Source: an uncultured Mycoplasmatota bacterium (GTDB lineage Bacteria > Bacillota_I > Bacilli_A > RF39 > UBA660). Taken from it: 5,265 bases of DNA. How positions within the stretch are numbered: the stretch's first letter is position 1; each line of letters begins with the position of its first letter. Below the pieces are notes generated by a model. The model was given only the letters and a program-made list of their open reading frames with translations, did no database searches and had not been told where the DNA came from. Position numbers and translations under genes: made by a program. This document shows, in pieces, positions 1 through 5,149 of the stretch. The DNA is taken from contig USET01000066.1 in NCBI GenBank assembly GCA_900553765.1, forward strand, positions 1 through 5,265, read 5' to 3'.

Positions 1-366
1 GATGATCGCGCTGGAGTGGCAGGAGTGTTTTACAATCGATTGGAAGGTGGCTGGGCACTCGGAAGCGATGTTACGACATATTATGCAGTTCAGGTCGATT
101 TAGATGAAAGAGATTTATATCAGTCAGAATTGGATGACTATAATGCTTATAATACACGTTCTAGTAAAATGGCAGGAAAGTTACCGGTTGGTCCGATTTG
201 TAATCCATCTATCGTTGCTATTGAGGCAACACTCAATCCAAAGACACATAATTATTTGTATTTTGTAGCAGATAAAAATAAAAAGACGTACTTTTCTACA
301 ACTGCGAAAGAACATGATAAGACAATTCAAAAATTGAAGGCGCAAGGATTATGGTACACCTATTAG
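1..366 (+). CDS. mltG: MltG (YceG-like) endolytic murein transglycosylase, 3' part
   Basis: This is the C-terminal part of an MltG-family enzyme, which cleaves nascent glycan strands at the outer face of the membrane and helps set glycan length. The frame is open from base 1, so the gene begins upstream of the window. Visible family motifs are AGVFYNRL, then SDVTTYYA (usually SDPTVxYA), YNTR, LPVGPICNPS, AIEATLNP, and the terminal YLYFVADKN with TYFSTTAKEHD. In the family the catalytic glutamate lies just before the DR-x-x-VAGVFYNRL stretch, so it and the N-terminal membrane anchor are outside the window. The end is intact (TAG 364-366) and has the family's usual short tail. The last 16 bases overlap trmR, which suggests translational coupling. 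In B. subtilis the homologue yrrL also precedes the TrmR gene. Identification is confident from motifs and gene order. Confidence 0.93.
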   Translation, partial: DDRAGVAGVFYNRLEGGWALGSDVTTYYAVQVDLDERDLYQSELDDYNAYNTRSSKMAGKLPVGPICNPSIVAIEATLNPKTHNYLYFVADKNKKTYFSTTAKEHDKTIQKLKAQGLWYTY

Positions 367-935
367 AAGAGATGGAAGCATATGCGAATGAAAATCATAT
401 TCCAATTATGCTTCCTGACGGAATTGATTTCTTGACTGACTATATAAAAAACAATAAGGTAACAAAAATTCTAGAGATCGGAACAGCAATCGGATATTCA
501 GCAATTAAGATGGCTCTCGTTGACCCTAGAATCCATGTTGTCAGTATTGAAAGAGATCCAGAACGTTATCGTATAGCAGTAGAAAATGTGCATAAAGCTC
601 ATCTAGAACAGCGGATTGAGTTAATTCATAAAGATGCTTTTGATGTCGTATTAGAAGATACATATGACCTTATTTTTATCGATGCTGCAAAGGCACAATA
701 TATTAAGTTTTTCGAACAGTATAAACAATATTTGGAAAAAGATGGAGTGATTGTTTCAGATAATTTAAACTTTCATGGGTATACACATCAAAAAGAGAGA
801 ATAGAGAGTAAAAACTTAAGACAATTAGTTCAGAAGTTAAATAAGTATATTACATTTTTACATGAAAATAAAGAGTTCCATACAGAGTTTTACGAAGTAG
901 GGGATGGAATTGGGATTAGTAGAAGAATATCTTAA
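351..935 (+). CDS. trmR: TrmR-like tRNA 5-hydroxyuridine(34) O-methyltransferase
   Basis: A class I SAM-dependent O-methyltransferase of the YrrM/TrmR group. In B. subtilis TrmR methylates ho5U34 of tRNAs to mo5U, widening wobble decoding. The 194-residue product shows SAM motif I LEIGTAIGYSA (41-51), the acidic SIERD strand (65-69), YDLIFIDAAK (105-114) and VSDNL (135-139). D111, D137 and N138 are the expected metal ligands of this family. The end VGDGIGISRR matches the family C-terminus. The first ATG after the upstream in-frame stop (318-320) is at 351, inside mltG, with GAAGG at 336-340 as a likely ribosome binding site; Met8 (372) is a poorer alternative. Compared with B. subtilis TrmR, about 20 N-terminal residues are missing. 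Linked trhP1/trhP2 genes, which supply ho5U, support this role over a generic catechol-type methyltransferase. Confidence 0.88.
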   Translation: MVHLLEEMEAYANENHIPIMLPDGIDFLTDYIKNNKVTKILEIGTAIGYSAIKMALVDPRIHVVSIERDPERYRIAVENVHKAHLEQRIELIHKDAFDVVLEDTYDLIFIDAAKAQYIKFFEQYKQYLEKDGVIVSDNLNFHGYTHQKERIESKNLRQLVQKLNKYITFLHENKEFHTEFYEVGDGIGISRRIS

Positions 936-950
936 TATTCTTCTTTTTTT
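921..950 (+). terminator. Intrinsic terminator overlapping the trmR stop codon
   Basis: A 10-bp perfect stem (AGAAGAATAT at 921-930 with ATATTCTTCT at 935-944) closes a CTTA tetraloop and runs directly into a T tract at 944-950. The TAA stop codon of trmR (933-935) starts in the loop, so the last codons form the left arm. The stem is A/T-rich with few G-C pairs, so it may leak, but the geometry is right for ending mltG-trmR transcription. Confidence 0.8.
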
Positions 951-991
951 ATTCCTAAAATGTGGTATTTTATGTGAAACACTTTTAAAAC

Positions 992-1021
992 TTGACATAA
1001 AAGGATACAAAATGCTATCAT
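992..1021 (+). promoter_or_regulatory. SigA-type promoter of the lysozyme-like gene
   Basis: Consensus -35 TTGACA (992-997), an 18-base spacer and -10 TATCAT (1016-1021), preceded by an extended -10 TGC (1013-1015). The predicted start is near 1028, leaving a short leader with a strong ribosome binding site AAAGGAGG at 1038-1045. Its position just after the trmR terminator shows that the next gene is an independent transcription unit. Confidence 0.8.
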
Positions 1022-1055
1022 AGTCTAATTTGCGTGTAAAGGAGGAGAAGAGGAA

Positions 1056-2276
1056 ATGAAAGCAAAAGATAAAGCGAGATTATTAGCATTTTTGTCATTT
1101 GTGTACACAACTCCAATTGCTCTTTATACGATGAGTGACCAAATAGTGTATGCAATGGAGACGGAGTTAGAAGAGGAGAGACCTAAAGAAAATGGGCATG
1201 AACATAAATCGTTGGATGCTTATCTTACAAAAGTAGCAACATTCTATCAAATGGATGTAGAAACTGTTAAAAATGTCGTAGCTTCAAATATCGAAGAAAT
1301 TTTAAGTTATGGAGATGTCGAGAAAGGAATTATCGCAGTTGTAGAACCAGTTGCTCCTAAGAATACGTTAAAGACAGAATATAATGAGGGAGAGATCAAA
1401 GTGGGGTCTCGCTATGATGAAAATGCGATGAATGAGTTTAAGCAGACAGAGGCAGGCATGATCATGACCGAGACAACGCAGCGATTTGGAATCGATCCAG
1501 AACTATTGATAGCCCTCTGTAAGCAAGAAAGTGGTTTAGACCACGAAGGTCATCTCCCATCAAACCCAAATTATACGGGAAGTGGTTATGGAATTACACA
1601 ACAGGAGTATACAAAATTTCAAAATGGAGAATATGTGATTACTGGAAATACTTATACAGAGGAAGGGATTGTTCCAGAATCGATCACTGTCAGCGAAGCA
1701 ACGGCAGAAGATCTAGAGGGAAATATTACTATGGGGACAATTTATCTCCAACAATCTCTAAAGCATTACCACTATAATTTATTTATGGCATTGCAGGGAT
1801 ATAACTATGGAACGGGTATGATGGATATCGCAATTGAAAGTTATGCTGCTGAGCTAGGTGTTACGACAGAACAAGTCATGGAAAATTATAATGATTTGGG
1901 TTGGATGAAATATGTAGAAGATATCTACTACTCTCCACAGAAGTATGTTCCAGGATGGCAACAAGCTACATATGGTGATCATCATTATGCCTCACATGTT
2001 TTATCTTATATTGGAAAAAGTACAATTTACATTAAGACGGAAAATGGACTTCTTTTATATAATTTAGGAAATATGGAGACAGTATTTGAGTCGAATACAT
2101 CAGTTCCAATGGTGAGTAATGTTCAAAATGTAGGAGTAATTACATTAGATTTCCCAGATATTCAGAATGAAATGAAAGAGCAAATAGAACGAGATGTTGT
2201 AAGTATTCGAATTGAACAAGTAGTAGAAGAAAAAGTGGGAGAATTTGCAAAAGTATTTACTTTAACAAAGGAGTAA
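1056..2276 (+). CDS. Secreted lysozyme/SLT-like peptidoglycan hydrolase
   Basis: A 406-residue exported protein with a central lysozyme-fold (soluble lytic transglycosylase or CwlT-type) domain. The N-terminus is a signal peptide: basic MKAKDKAR, a hydrophobic stretch to about residue 26, and a plausible signal peptidase site after VYA (31-33). Residues about 50-130 are acidic and mostly helical with no domain I recognise. The catalytic domain starts near 135: FGIDPELLIALCKQESG (144-160) carries the predicted catalytic glutamate E158, followed by GSGYGITQQE (175-184) and MALQGYNYG (244-252), the usual substrate-groove motifs. After about 325 an unassigned tail of roughly 80 residues follows, ending in a charged, possibly helical segment. 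It probably cleaves the glycan backbone outside the cell; hydrolysis versus transglycosylation cannot be decided by eye. ATG 1056 is chosen for AAAGGAGG at 1038-1045. It has its own promoter and sits where B. subtilis has no gene between trmR and trhP1. Confidence 0.82.
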   Translation: MKAKDKARLLAFLSFVYTTPIALYTMSDQIVYAMETELEEERPKENGHEHKSLDAYLTKVATFYQMDVETVKNVVASNIEEILSYGDVEKGIIAVVEPVAPKNTLKTEYNEGEIKVGSRYDENAMNEFKQTEAGMIMTETTQRFGIDPELLIALCKQESGLDHEGHLPSNPNYTGSGYGITQQEYTKFQNGEYVITGNTYTEEGIVPESITVSEATAEDLEGNITMGTIYLQQSLKHYHYNLFMALQGYNYGTGMMDIAIESYAAELGVTTEQVMENYNDLGWMKYVEDIYYSPQKYVPGWQQATYGDHHYASHVLSYIGKSTIYIKTENGLLLYNLGNMETVFESNTSVPMVSNVQNVGVITLDFPDIQNEMKEQIERDVVSIRIEQVVEEKVGEFAKVFTLTKE

Positions 2277-2327
2277 ATGCTTTTTTCTATATGATGTGGT
2301 ACAATGATGAAAATGTAAAAAAGCATT
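2276..2327. repeat. 11-bp inverted repeat downstream of the lysozyme-like gene
   Basis: AATGCTTTTTT (2276-2286) and AAAAAAGCATT (2317-2327) are perfect reverse complements separated by 30 bases. The left arm begins at the last base of the lysozyme-like stop codon; the right arm runs into the -35 box of the trhP1 promoter. A transcript could fold into an 11-bp stem with a large loop. No T tract follows the right arm, so it is not a classic terminator, and no other terminator is visible after this gene. Confidence 0.6.
2297..2305 (+). promoter_or_regulatory. Possible upstream extended -10 promoter element
   Basis: TGG-TACAAT fits an extended -10 element. There is no recognisable -35 at the usual distance (ATGCTT at 2277-2282 for a 17-base spacer). 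The surrounding 13 bases are nearly identical to the -10 region of the downstream trhP1 promoter (2346-2358). If active, its transcript would start near 2312 and cross the LexA box. It may instead be a decayed duplicate. Confidence 0.35.
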
Positions 2328-2354
2328 GACGAACGTGTGTTCGTTTGGTAGAAT
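2326..2354 (+). promoter_or_regulatory. SigA-type promoter of trhP1-trhP2
   Basis: -35 TTGACG (2326-2331), a 17-base spacer and -10 TAGAAT (2349-2354), with an extended TGG at 2346-2348. The predicted start near 2361 gives a leader of about 28 bases before the trhP1 start at 2389, with ribosome binding site GAGAGG at 2374-2379. The spacer contains a complete LexA operator, so repressor binding would block RNA polymerase directly. Confidence 0.82.
2330..2343. promoter_or_regulatory. LexA (SOS) operator in the trhP1 promoter
   Basis: CGAACGTGTGTTCG matches the B. subtilis LexA/DinR consensus CGAAC-RNRY-GTTYG at every position, with perfectly symmetric CGAAC/GTTCG arms; the symmetry extends one base each way (A2329, T2344). 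It overlaps the -35 by two bases and ends six bases before the -10, the expected place for a repressing operator. The match is seen in the sequence; LexA binding is inferred from the known motif. No other GAAC-N4-GTTC site was found by eye in the window. Confidence 0.75.
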
Positions 2355-2388
2355 GATGTTGATAAATATCTAAGAGAGGATGTGGAAT

Positions 2389-3270
2389 ATGACAAAATAT
2401 ATGTTGGCACCTAGAGACGAGAAAGAAGTATGGAAGACACTTTCCTACGTTGATAGTTACTTATTTGGAGTCAAAGGATTCAGTACAAATTTTGAATGTT
2501 ATTACACGTTGGAAGAACTGAAGCCGATGATTGCAGAGCTAAAAAAGAAGCAGAAAGAGGTCTTTTTATCCTTCAATAAAAACATGCATGCCTCTGATTT
2601 AGAACCTTTAAAGAAGTTGTTAAAAGAATGTGAAGCTTTAAAAGTAGACGGTATTTTTTACTATGATATTTCTCTTGTGAAGCTGAAAAAAAACGGATGG
2701 TTTGATCTACCGTTGGTATGGCATCAAGAGCATATGACGACAAATTATGAAACTTGTAATTTCTGGGCGAAACAAGGTGTTCAAATGGCGTGCTTATCGA
2801 GTGAAATTACATTAGAAGAGATCATAGAGATAAAGAAACATGCAAAGATGGAGTTGATCGTTCCTATCTTTGGTTATCTTCCGATGTTTGTTTCAAAAAG
2901 AAACTTGGTAAAGAATTATATCGATCGCTTTCGATTAGAAGAAAGAGGAACGCAGTATCAAATTAAAAAAGAAGGGTATACTTATCCTATTGTCAACGAT
3001 GAGATGGGAACGCAAGTCTATTCTTCTCATATTTTGAACGGTATGGAAGAAAGTCTTCGACTAGAAAAAGAAAATATTTCTTATTTCTTGTTTTACTCAT
3101 TTCATATTGAACCAGAATGTATGGTAGATGTTTTAAAAGCATATCGTTCTCTTACGAGAGAAAACGTTCTTTTTGAGGAAGAGAAGATAGACCAAATATT
3201 GAAAGGAAATACCGACAAAGGATTCTTTTATAAAGAGACGGTATTTAGGGTGAAGAAGAATGAAAAATAA
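2389..3270 (+). CDS. trhP1: TrhP1/YrrN-like U32-family tRNA hydroxylation protein
   Basis: A 293-residue protein of the YrrN branch of the so-called peptidase U32 family. In B. subtilis YrrN and YrrO (TrhP1 and TrhP2) belong to the prephenate-dependent pathway that hydroxylates U34 of tRNA to ho5U. Matches to the YrrN pattern include the opening MTKYMLAP, TTNYETCNFW (about 117-126), a FGYLPMFVSKRNL stretch, YPIVNDEMGTQVY, and the terminal DKGFFYKETVF. It lacks the E-x-F-x-x-G-x-x-C...C iron-sulfur cysteine signature of its partner, as expected for this shorter, probably non-catalytic paralogue. Start 2389 is preferred: GAGAGG at 2374-2379 lies nine bases upstream, whereas the in-frame ATG at 2380 abuts that site, and the homologous N-terminus fits the 2389 start. 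The gene overlaps trhP2 by 11 bases and is driven by a promoter carrying a LexA box. Confidence 0.85.
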   Translation: MTKYMLAPRDEKEVWKTLSYVDSYLFGVKGFSTNFECYYTLEELKPMIAELKKKQKEVFLSFNKNMHASDLEPLKKLLKECEALKVDGIFYYDISLVKLKKNGWFDLPLVWHQEHMTTNYETCNFWAKQGVQMACLSSEITLEEIIEIKKHAKMELIVPIFGYLPMFVSKRNLVKNYIDRFRLEERGTQYQIKKEGYTYPIVNDEMGTQVYSSHILNGMEESLRLEKENISYFLFYSFHIEPECMVDVLKAYRSLTRENVLFEEEKIDQILKGNTDKGFFYKETVFRVKKNEK

Positions 3271-4468
3271 ACCAGAGTTATTAGCACCAGCAGGGGATTT
3301 AGAACGTCTTAAAATAGCGATCTTATATGGGGCAGATGCTGTTTATATTGGAGGGCCGGCATTTGGCCTTCGTGCGAATGCGAATAATTTCTCTTTGTCC
3401 GAGATCAAAGAAGGGGTTAAGTTTGCTCATTCTCATCAGAGAAAAGTCTACGTCACTGTCAATATCGTCATGCATAATAGAGAGGTACAAGAATTACGTG
3501 CGTATTTAAAAGCATTAAAAGAATGCGATGTCGATGCTATTATTATTAGTGATCCCGGAATGATTTCGGTTGCTAGAGAAATAGGTCTTGAAATTCACTT
3601 ATCAACACAGCAGTCTACATTAAATTACGAGGCAGTTCAATTTTGGAAAGACGAAGGGGTCACACGTGTCGTGTTAGGTAGAGAGGCATCCAAGGAAGAT
3701 ATTAGAGAGATTCGAAATCACGTGGATATCGAACTTGAATGTTTTATCCATGGTGCAATGTGTGCTTCTTATAGTGGGCGCTGTGTATTATCGAATTTTT
3801 TAACGATGCGAGATTCTAACCGTGGCGGATGTAGTCAAATTTGCCGTTGGGATTTCGACTTGTACGATAACGAAGATCATCCTTTAAAAGGAGAGAAGCC
3901 TTTTACTTTCTGTACGAAAGATTTATCGATGTTAAAAGTATTGGATCAGATGATAGACCTAGACATTACATCATTTAAAATAGAAGGTCGCATGCGCTCT
4001 ATTTATTATATAGCGACGATTGTAAATATCTATCGTCGTGCGATTGATGAATATTGGAACGCGAAAGGGCACTATGCATATAATAAAGCGTACGAAAGAG
4101 TTTTGACCAATTGTGCGAACCGTGAATCGACCGTTCAATTTTTCGATGGGAGTGAAGGTGTGAACACACAGTATTATAATGGTCGTATCGAACTATCAAA
4201 TCAAGATTTCCTAGGAGTTGTTTTAGATTATAATAAAGAAACTGGATACGTTTTTCTAGAAGAGAGAAACTTTTTCAAAAAAGGCGATCGTGTCGAGATT
4301 TTTGGACCGACGAAAGAGACAATTTCCTTTACGATTGAAGAAATCTTAGATGAAGATCAAACCCCATTGGAAATCGTAAATCATCCTCAGCAGAAGGTTT
4401 ATGTCAAAGTTCCAAAAGAAGTGGAAAAATGGGCGATGATGCGCATAAATCGTTCGTTTGATACATAG
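3260..4468 (+). CDS. trhP2: TrhP2/YrrO-like U32-family tRNA U34 hydroxylase
   Basis: A 402-residue U32-family protein, the YrrO/TrhP2 type. TrhP enzymes use an iron-sulfur cluster and prephenate to hydroxylate U34 of tRNA; the family's 'collagenase-like peptidase' label is historical. The N-terminus PELLAPAGDLERLKIAILYG with GADAVYIGG is typical. Residues 160-178 fit the U32 signature E-x-F-x2-G-A-M-C-x4-G-x-C-x-L-S exactly. Four cysteines, C168, C175, C191 and C195 (spacing 6, 15, 3), are the expected 4Fe-4S ligands, the last in QICRWDF. FKIEGRMRSIYYIA marks the end of the barrel; a smaller beta-rich C-terminal domain with KKGDRVEIFGP follows. The ATG overlaps the trhP1 end by 11 bases, with AGGGTG (3247-3252) as ribosome binding site, implying coupled expression. 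No convincing terminator follows; greA has its own promoter. Confidence 0.92.
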   Translation: MKNKPELLAPAGDLERLKIAILYGADAVYIGGPAFGLRANANNFSLSEIKEGVKFAHSHQRKVYVTVNIVMHNREVQELRAYLKALKECDVDAIIISDPGMISVAREIGLEIHLSTQQSTLNYEAVQFWKDEGVTRVVLGREASKEDIREIRNHVDIELECFIHGAMCASYSGRCVLSNFLTMRDSNRGGCSQICRWDFDLYDNEDHPLKGEKPFTFCTKDLSMLKVLDQMIDLDITSFKIEGRMRSIYYIATIVNIYRRAIDEYWNAKGHYAYNKAYERVLTNCANRESTVQFFDGSEGVNTQYYNGRIELSNQDFLGVVLDYNKETGYVFLEERNFFKKGDRVEIFGPTKETISFTIEEILDEDQTPLEIVNHPQQKVYVKVPKEVEKWAMMRINRSFDT

Positions 4469-4492
4469 GCTGATGGTAATGAAAATTTTAAG

Positions 4493-4521
4493 TTGACAAA
4501 ACAATTATTTCGTAGTATTAT
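4493..4521 (+). promoter_or_regulatory. SigA-type promoter of greA
   Basis: Perfect -35 TTGACA (4493-4498), a 17-base spacer and -10 TATTAT (4516-4521), 25 bases after the trhP2 stop. The start should fall near 4528. A 10-bp palindrome TTTCATGAAA (4530-4539) lies at the transcript start, followed by ribosome binding site GAGGTGG at 4553-4559. This is among the strongest-looking promoters in the window, fitting constitutive expression. Confidence 0.85.
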
Positions 4522-4567
4522 TTTGTAGGTTTCATGAAATAAATAACATAGTGAGGTGGAATAGATT

Positions 4568-5038
4568 ATGTCAAATACAAAAGAAGTTTATTTAACACAA
4601 CAAGGATTAGATGATATTAAAAAAGAATTAGATTATTTAAAATTAGAGAAACGTCCCGAAGTGATCGAAGCTTTAAAAGAGGCACGTGCGTTAGGAGATT
4701 TAAGTGAAAATGCAGAGTATGATGCAGCACGTAACGAACAGGCTATGGTCGAAGCAAAGATCAAAGAGTTAGAAAAGATGATCGAGCATGCTGTCGTGGT
4801 AACTAAAGTAGACACTTCAAAAGTGACGATCGGAACAACTGTAACTTTGAAATATGTAGAAGATGGAGATACGGAAGATTATTCTATCGTAGGAAGTAAA
4901 GAAGTAGATCCATTCATGAATAAGATTTCAAACGAGTCTCCAATTGCTCAAGCAATTATGAATAAAAAAGTTGGAGATGTCGTTACAGTGGAAAGTCCAA
5001 GTGGAACGTACGACGTAGAAATTATGGATATTAAATAG
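4568..5038 (+). CDS. greA: Transcription elongation factor GreA
   Basis: GreA enters the secondary channel of RNA polymerase and stimulates cleavage of the backtracked 3' end of the transcript, rescuing arrested complexes. The 156-residue length is standard. Residues 1-75 form the N-terminal coiled coil; its tip carries LGDLSENAEYDAARNEQ (42-58) with the two acidic residues D44 and E47 that help hold the catalytic Mg2+. The C-terminal FKBP-like domain includes VTIGTTVTLKY, YSIVGSKEVDP and the family signature SNESPIAQAIMNKKVGD near the end. ATG 4568 is preceded by GAGGTGG with eight bases of spacing. In B. subtilis greA follows yrrM-yrrN-yrrO-udk; here udk is missing between trhP2 and greA. 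The gene is monocistronic, with a promoter at 4493 and a terminator at 5037. Confidence 0.97.
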   Translation: MSNTKEVYLTQQGLDDIKKELDYLKLEKRPEVIEALKEARALGDLSENAEYDAARNEQAMVEAKIKELEKMIEHAVVVTKVDTSKVTIGTTVTLKYVEDGDTEDYSIVGSKEVDPFMNKISNESPIAQAIMNKKVGDVVTVESPSGTYDVEIMDIK

Positions 5039-5082
5039 TACCTAAGAAAAGCAAACCAATGCCTTTTCCAGGTACTTTTTTT
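5037..5082 (+). terminator. Intrinsic terminator of greA
   Basis: The outer stem AGTACCT (5037-5043) pairs with AGGTACT (5070-5076); after a small internal loop an inner stem GAAAAG (5046-5051) pairs with CTTTTC (5063-5068) around an 11-base loop. Seven T residues (5076-5082) follow. The left arm starts within the greA stop codon. Good evidence that greA transcription ends here. Confidence 0.88.
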
Positions 5083-5094
5083 ACAGGCCAAGGC

Positions 5095-5123
5095 TTGTCA
5101 AAGTGGGAATTTTAGTATATACT
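5095..5123 (+). promoter_or_regulatory. SigA-type promoter of the trigger-factor-like gene
   Basis: -35 TTGTCA (5095-5100), a 17-base spacer and -10 TATACT (5118-5123), predicting a start near 5130. A short dyad, ACAGGCC-AA-GGCTTGT (5083-5098, one G-T pair), overlaps the -35. The ribosome binding site AAAGGATG lies at 5137-5144. Confidence 0.75.
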
Positions 5124-5149
5124 ATAAGGGTATTTGAAAGGATGATAAT

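Noticed and set aside
2276..2327. Classic intrinsic terminator after the lysozyme-like gene
   Set aside because: The 30-base loop and lack of a T tract after the right arm do not fit; kept only as an inverted repeat.
2380..2388. Upstream in-frame ATG for trhP1
   Set aside because: It touches the GAGAGG ribosome binding site with no spacing; the ATG at 2389 has nine bases and fits the homologous N-terminus.
2162..2410. Reverse-strand 82-codon ORF across the end of the lysozyme-like gene and the LexA region
   Set aside because: No ribosome binding site, low-complexity Ser/Thr/Tyr/Ile-rich product, and it overlaps a clear gene and promoter on the other strand.
3327..3509. + strand 60-codon ORF inside trhP2
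   Set aside because: Alternative frame over the conserved U32 N-terminal barrel, with no independent support.
4116..4136. Second LexA-like site, CGAAC and GTTC inside trhP2
   Set aside because: The half sites are 12 bases apart instead of four, and they lie within a conserved coding region.
3999..4199. Reverse-strand 66-codon ORF inside trhP2
   Set aside because: Antisense shadow of a well-conserved coding region with no start signals.
3260..4468. Secreted collagenase/protease role for the U32 protein
   Set aside because: No signal peptide, a cysteine set for an iron-sulfur cluster, and linkage to trmR favour tRNA hydroxylation; the protease label is historical.
4633..4815. Reverse-strand 60-codon ORF inside greA
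   Set aside because: Antisense of the conserved GreA coiled coil; composition is typical of a shadow frame.
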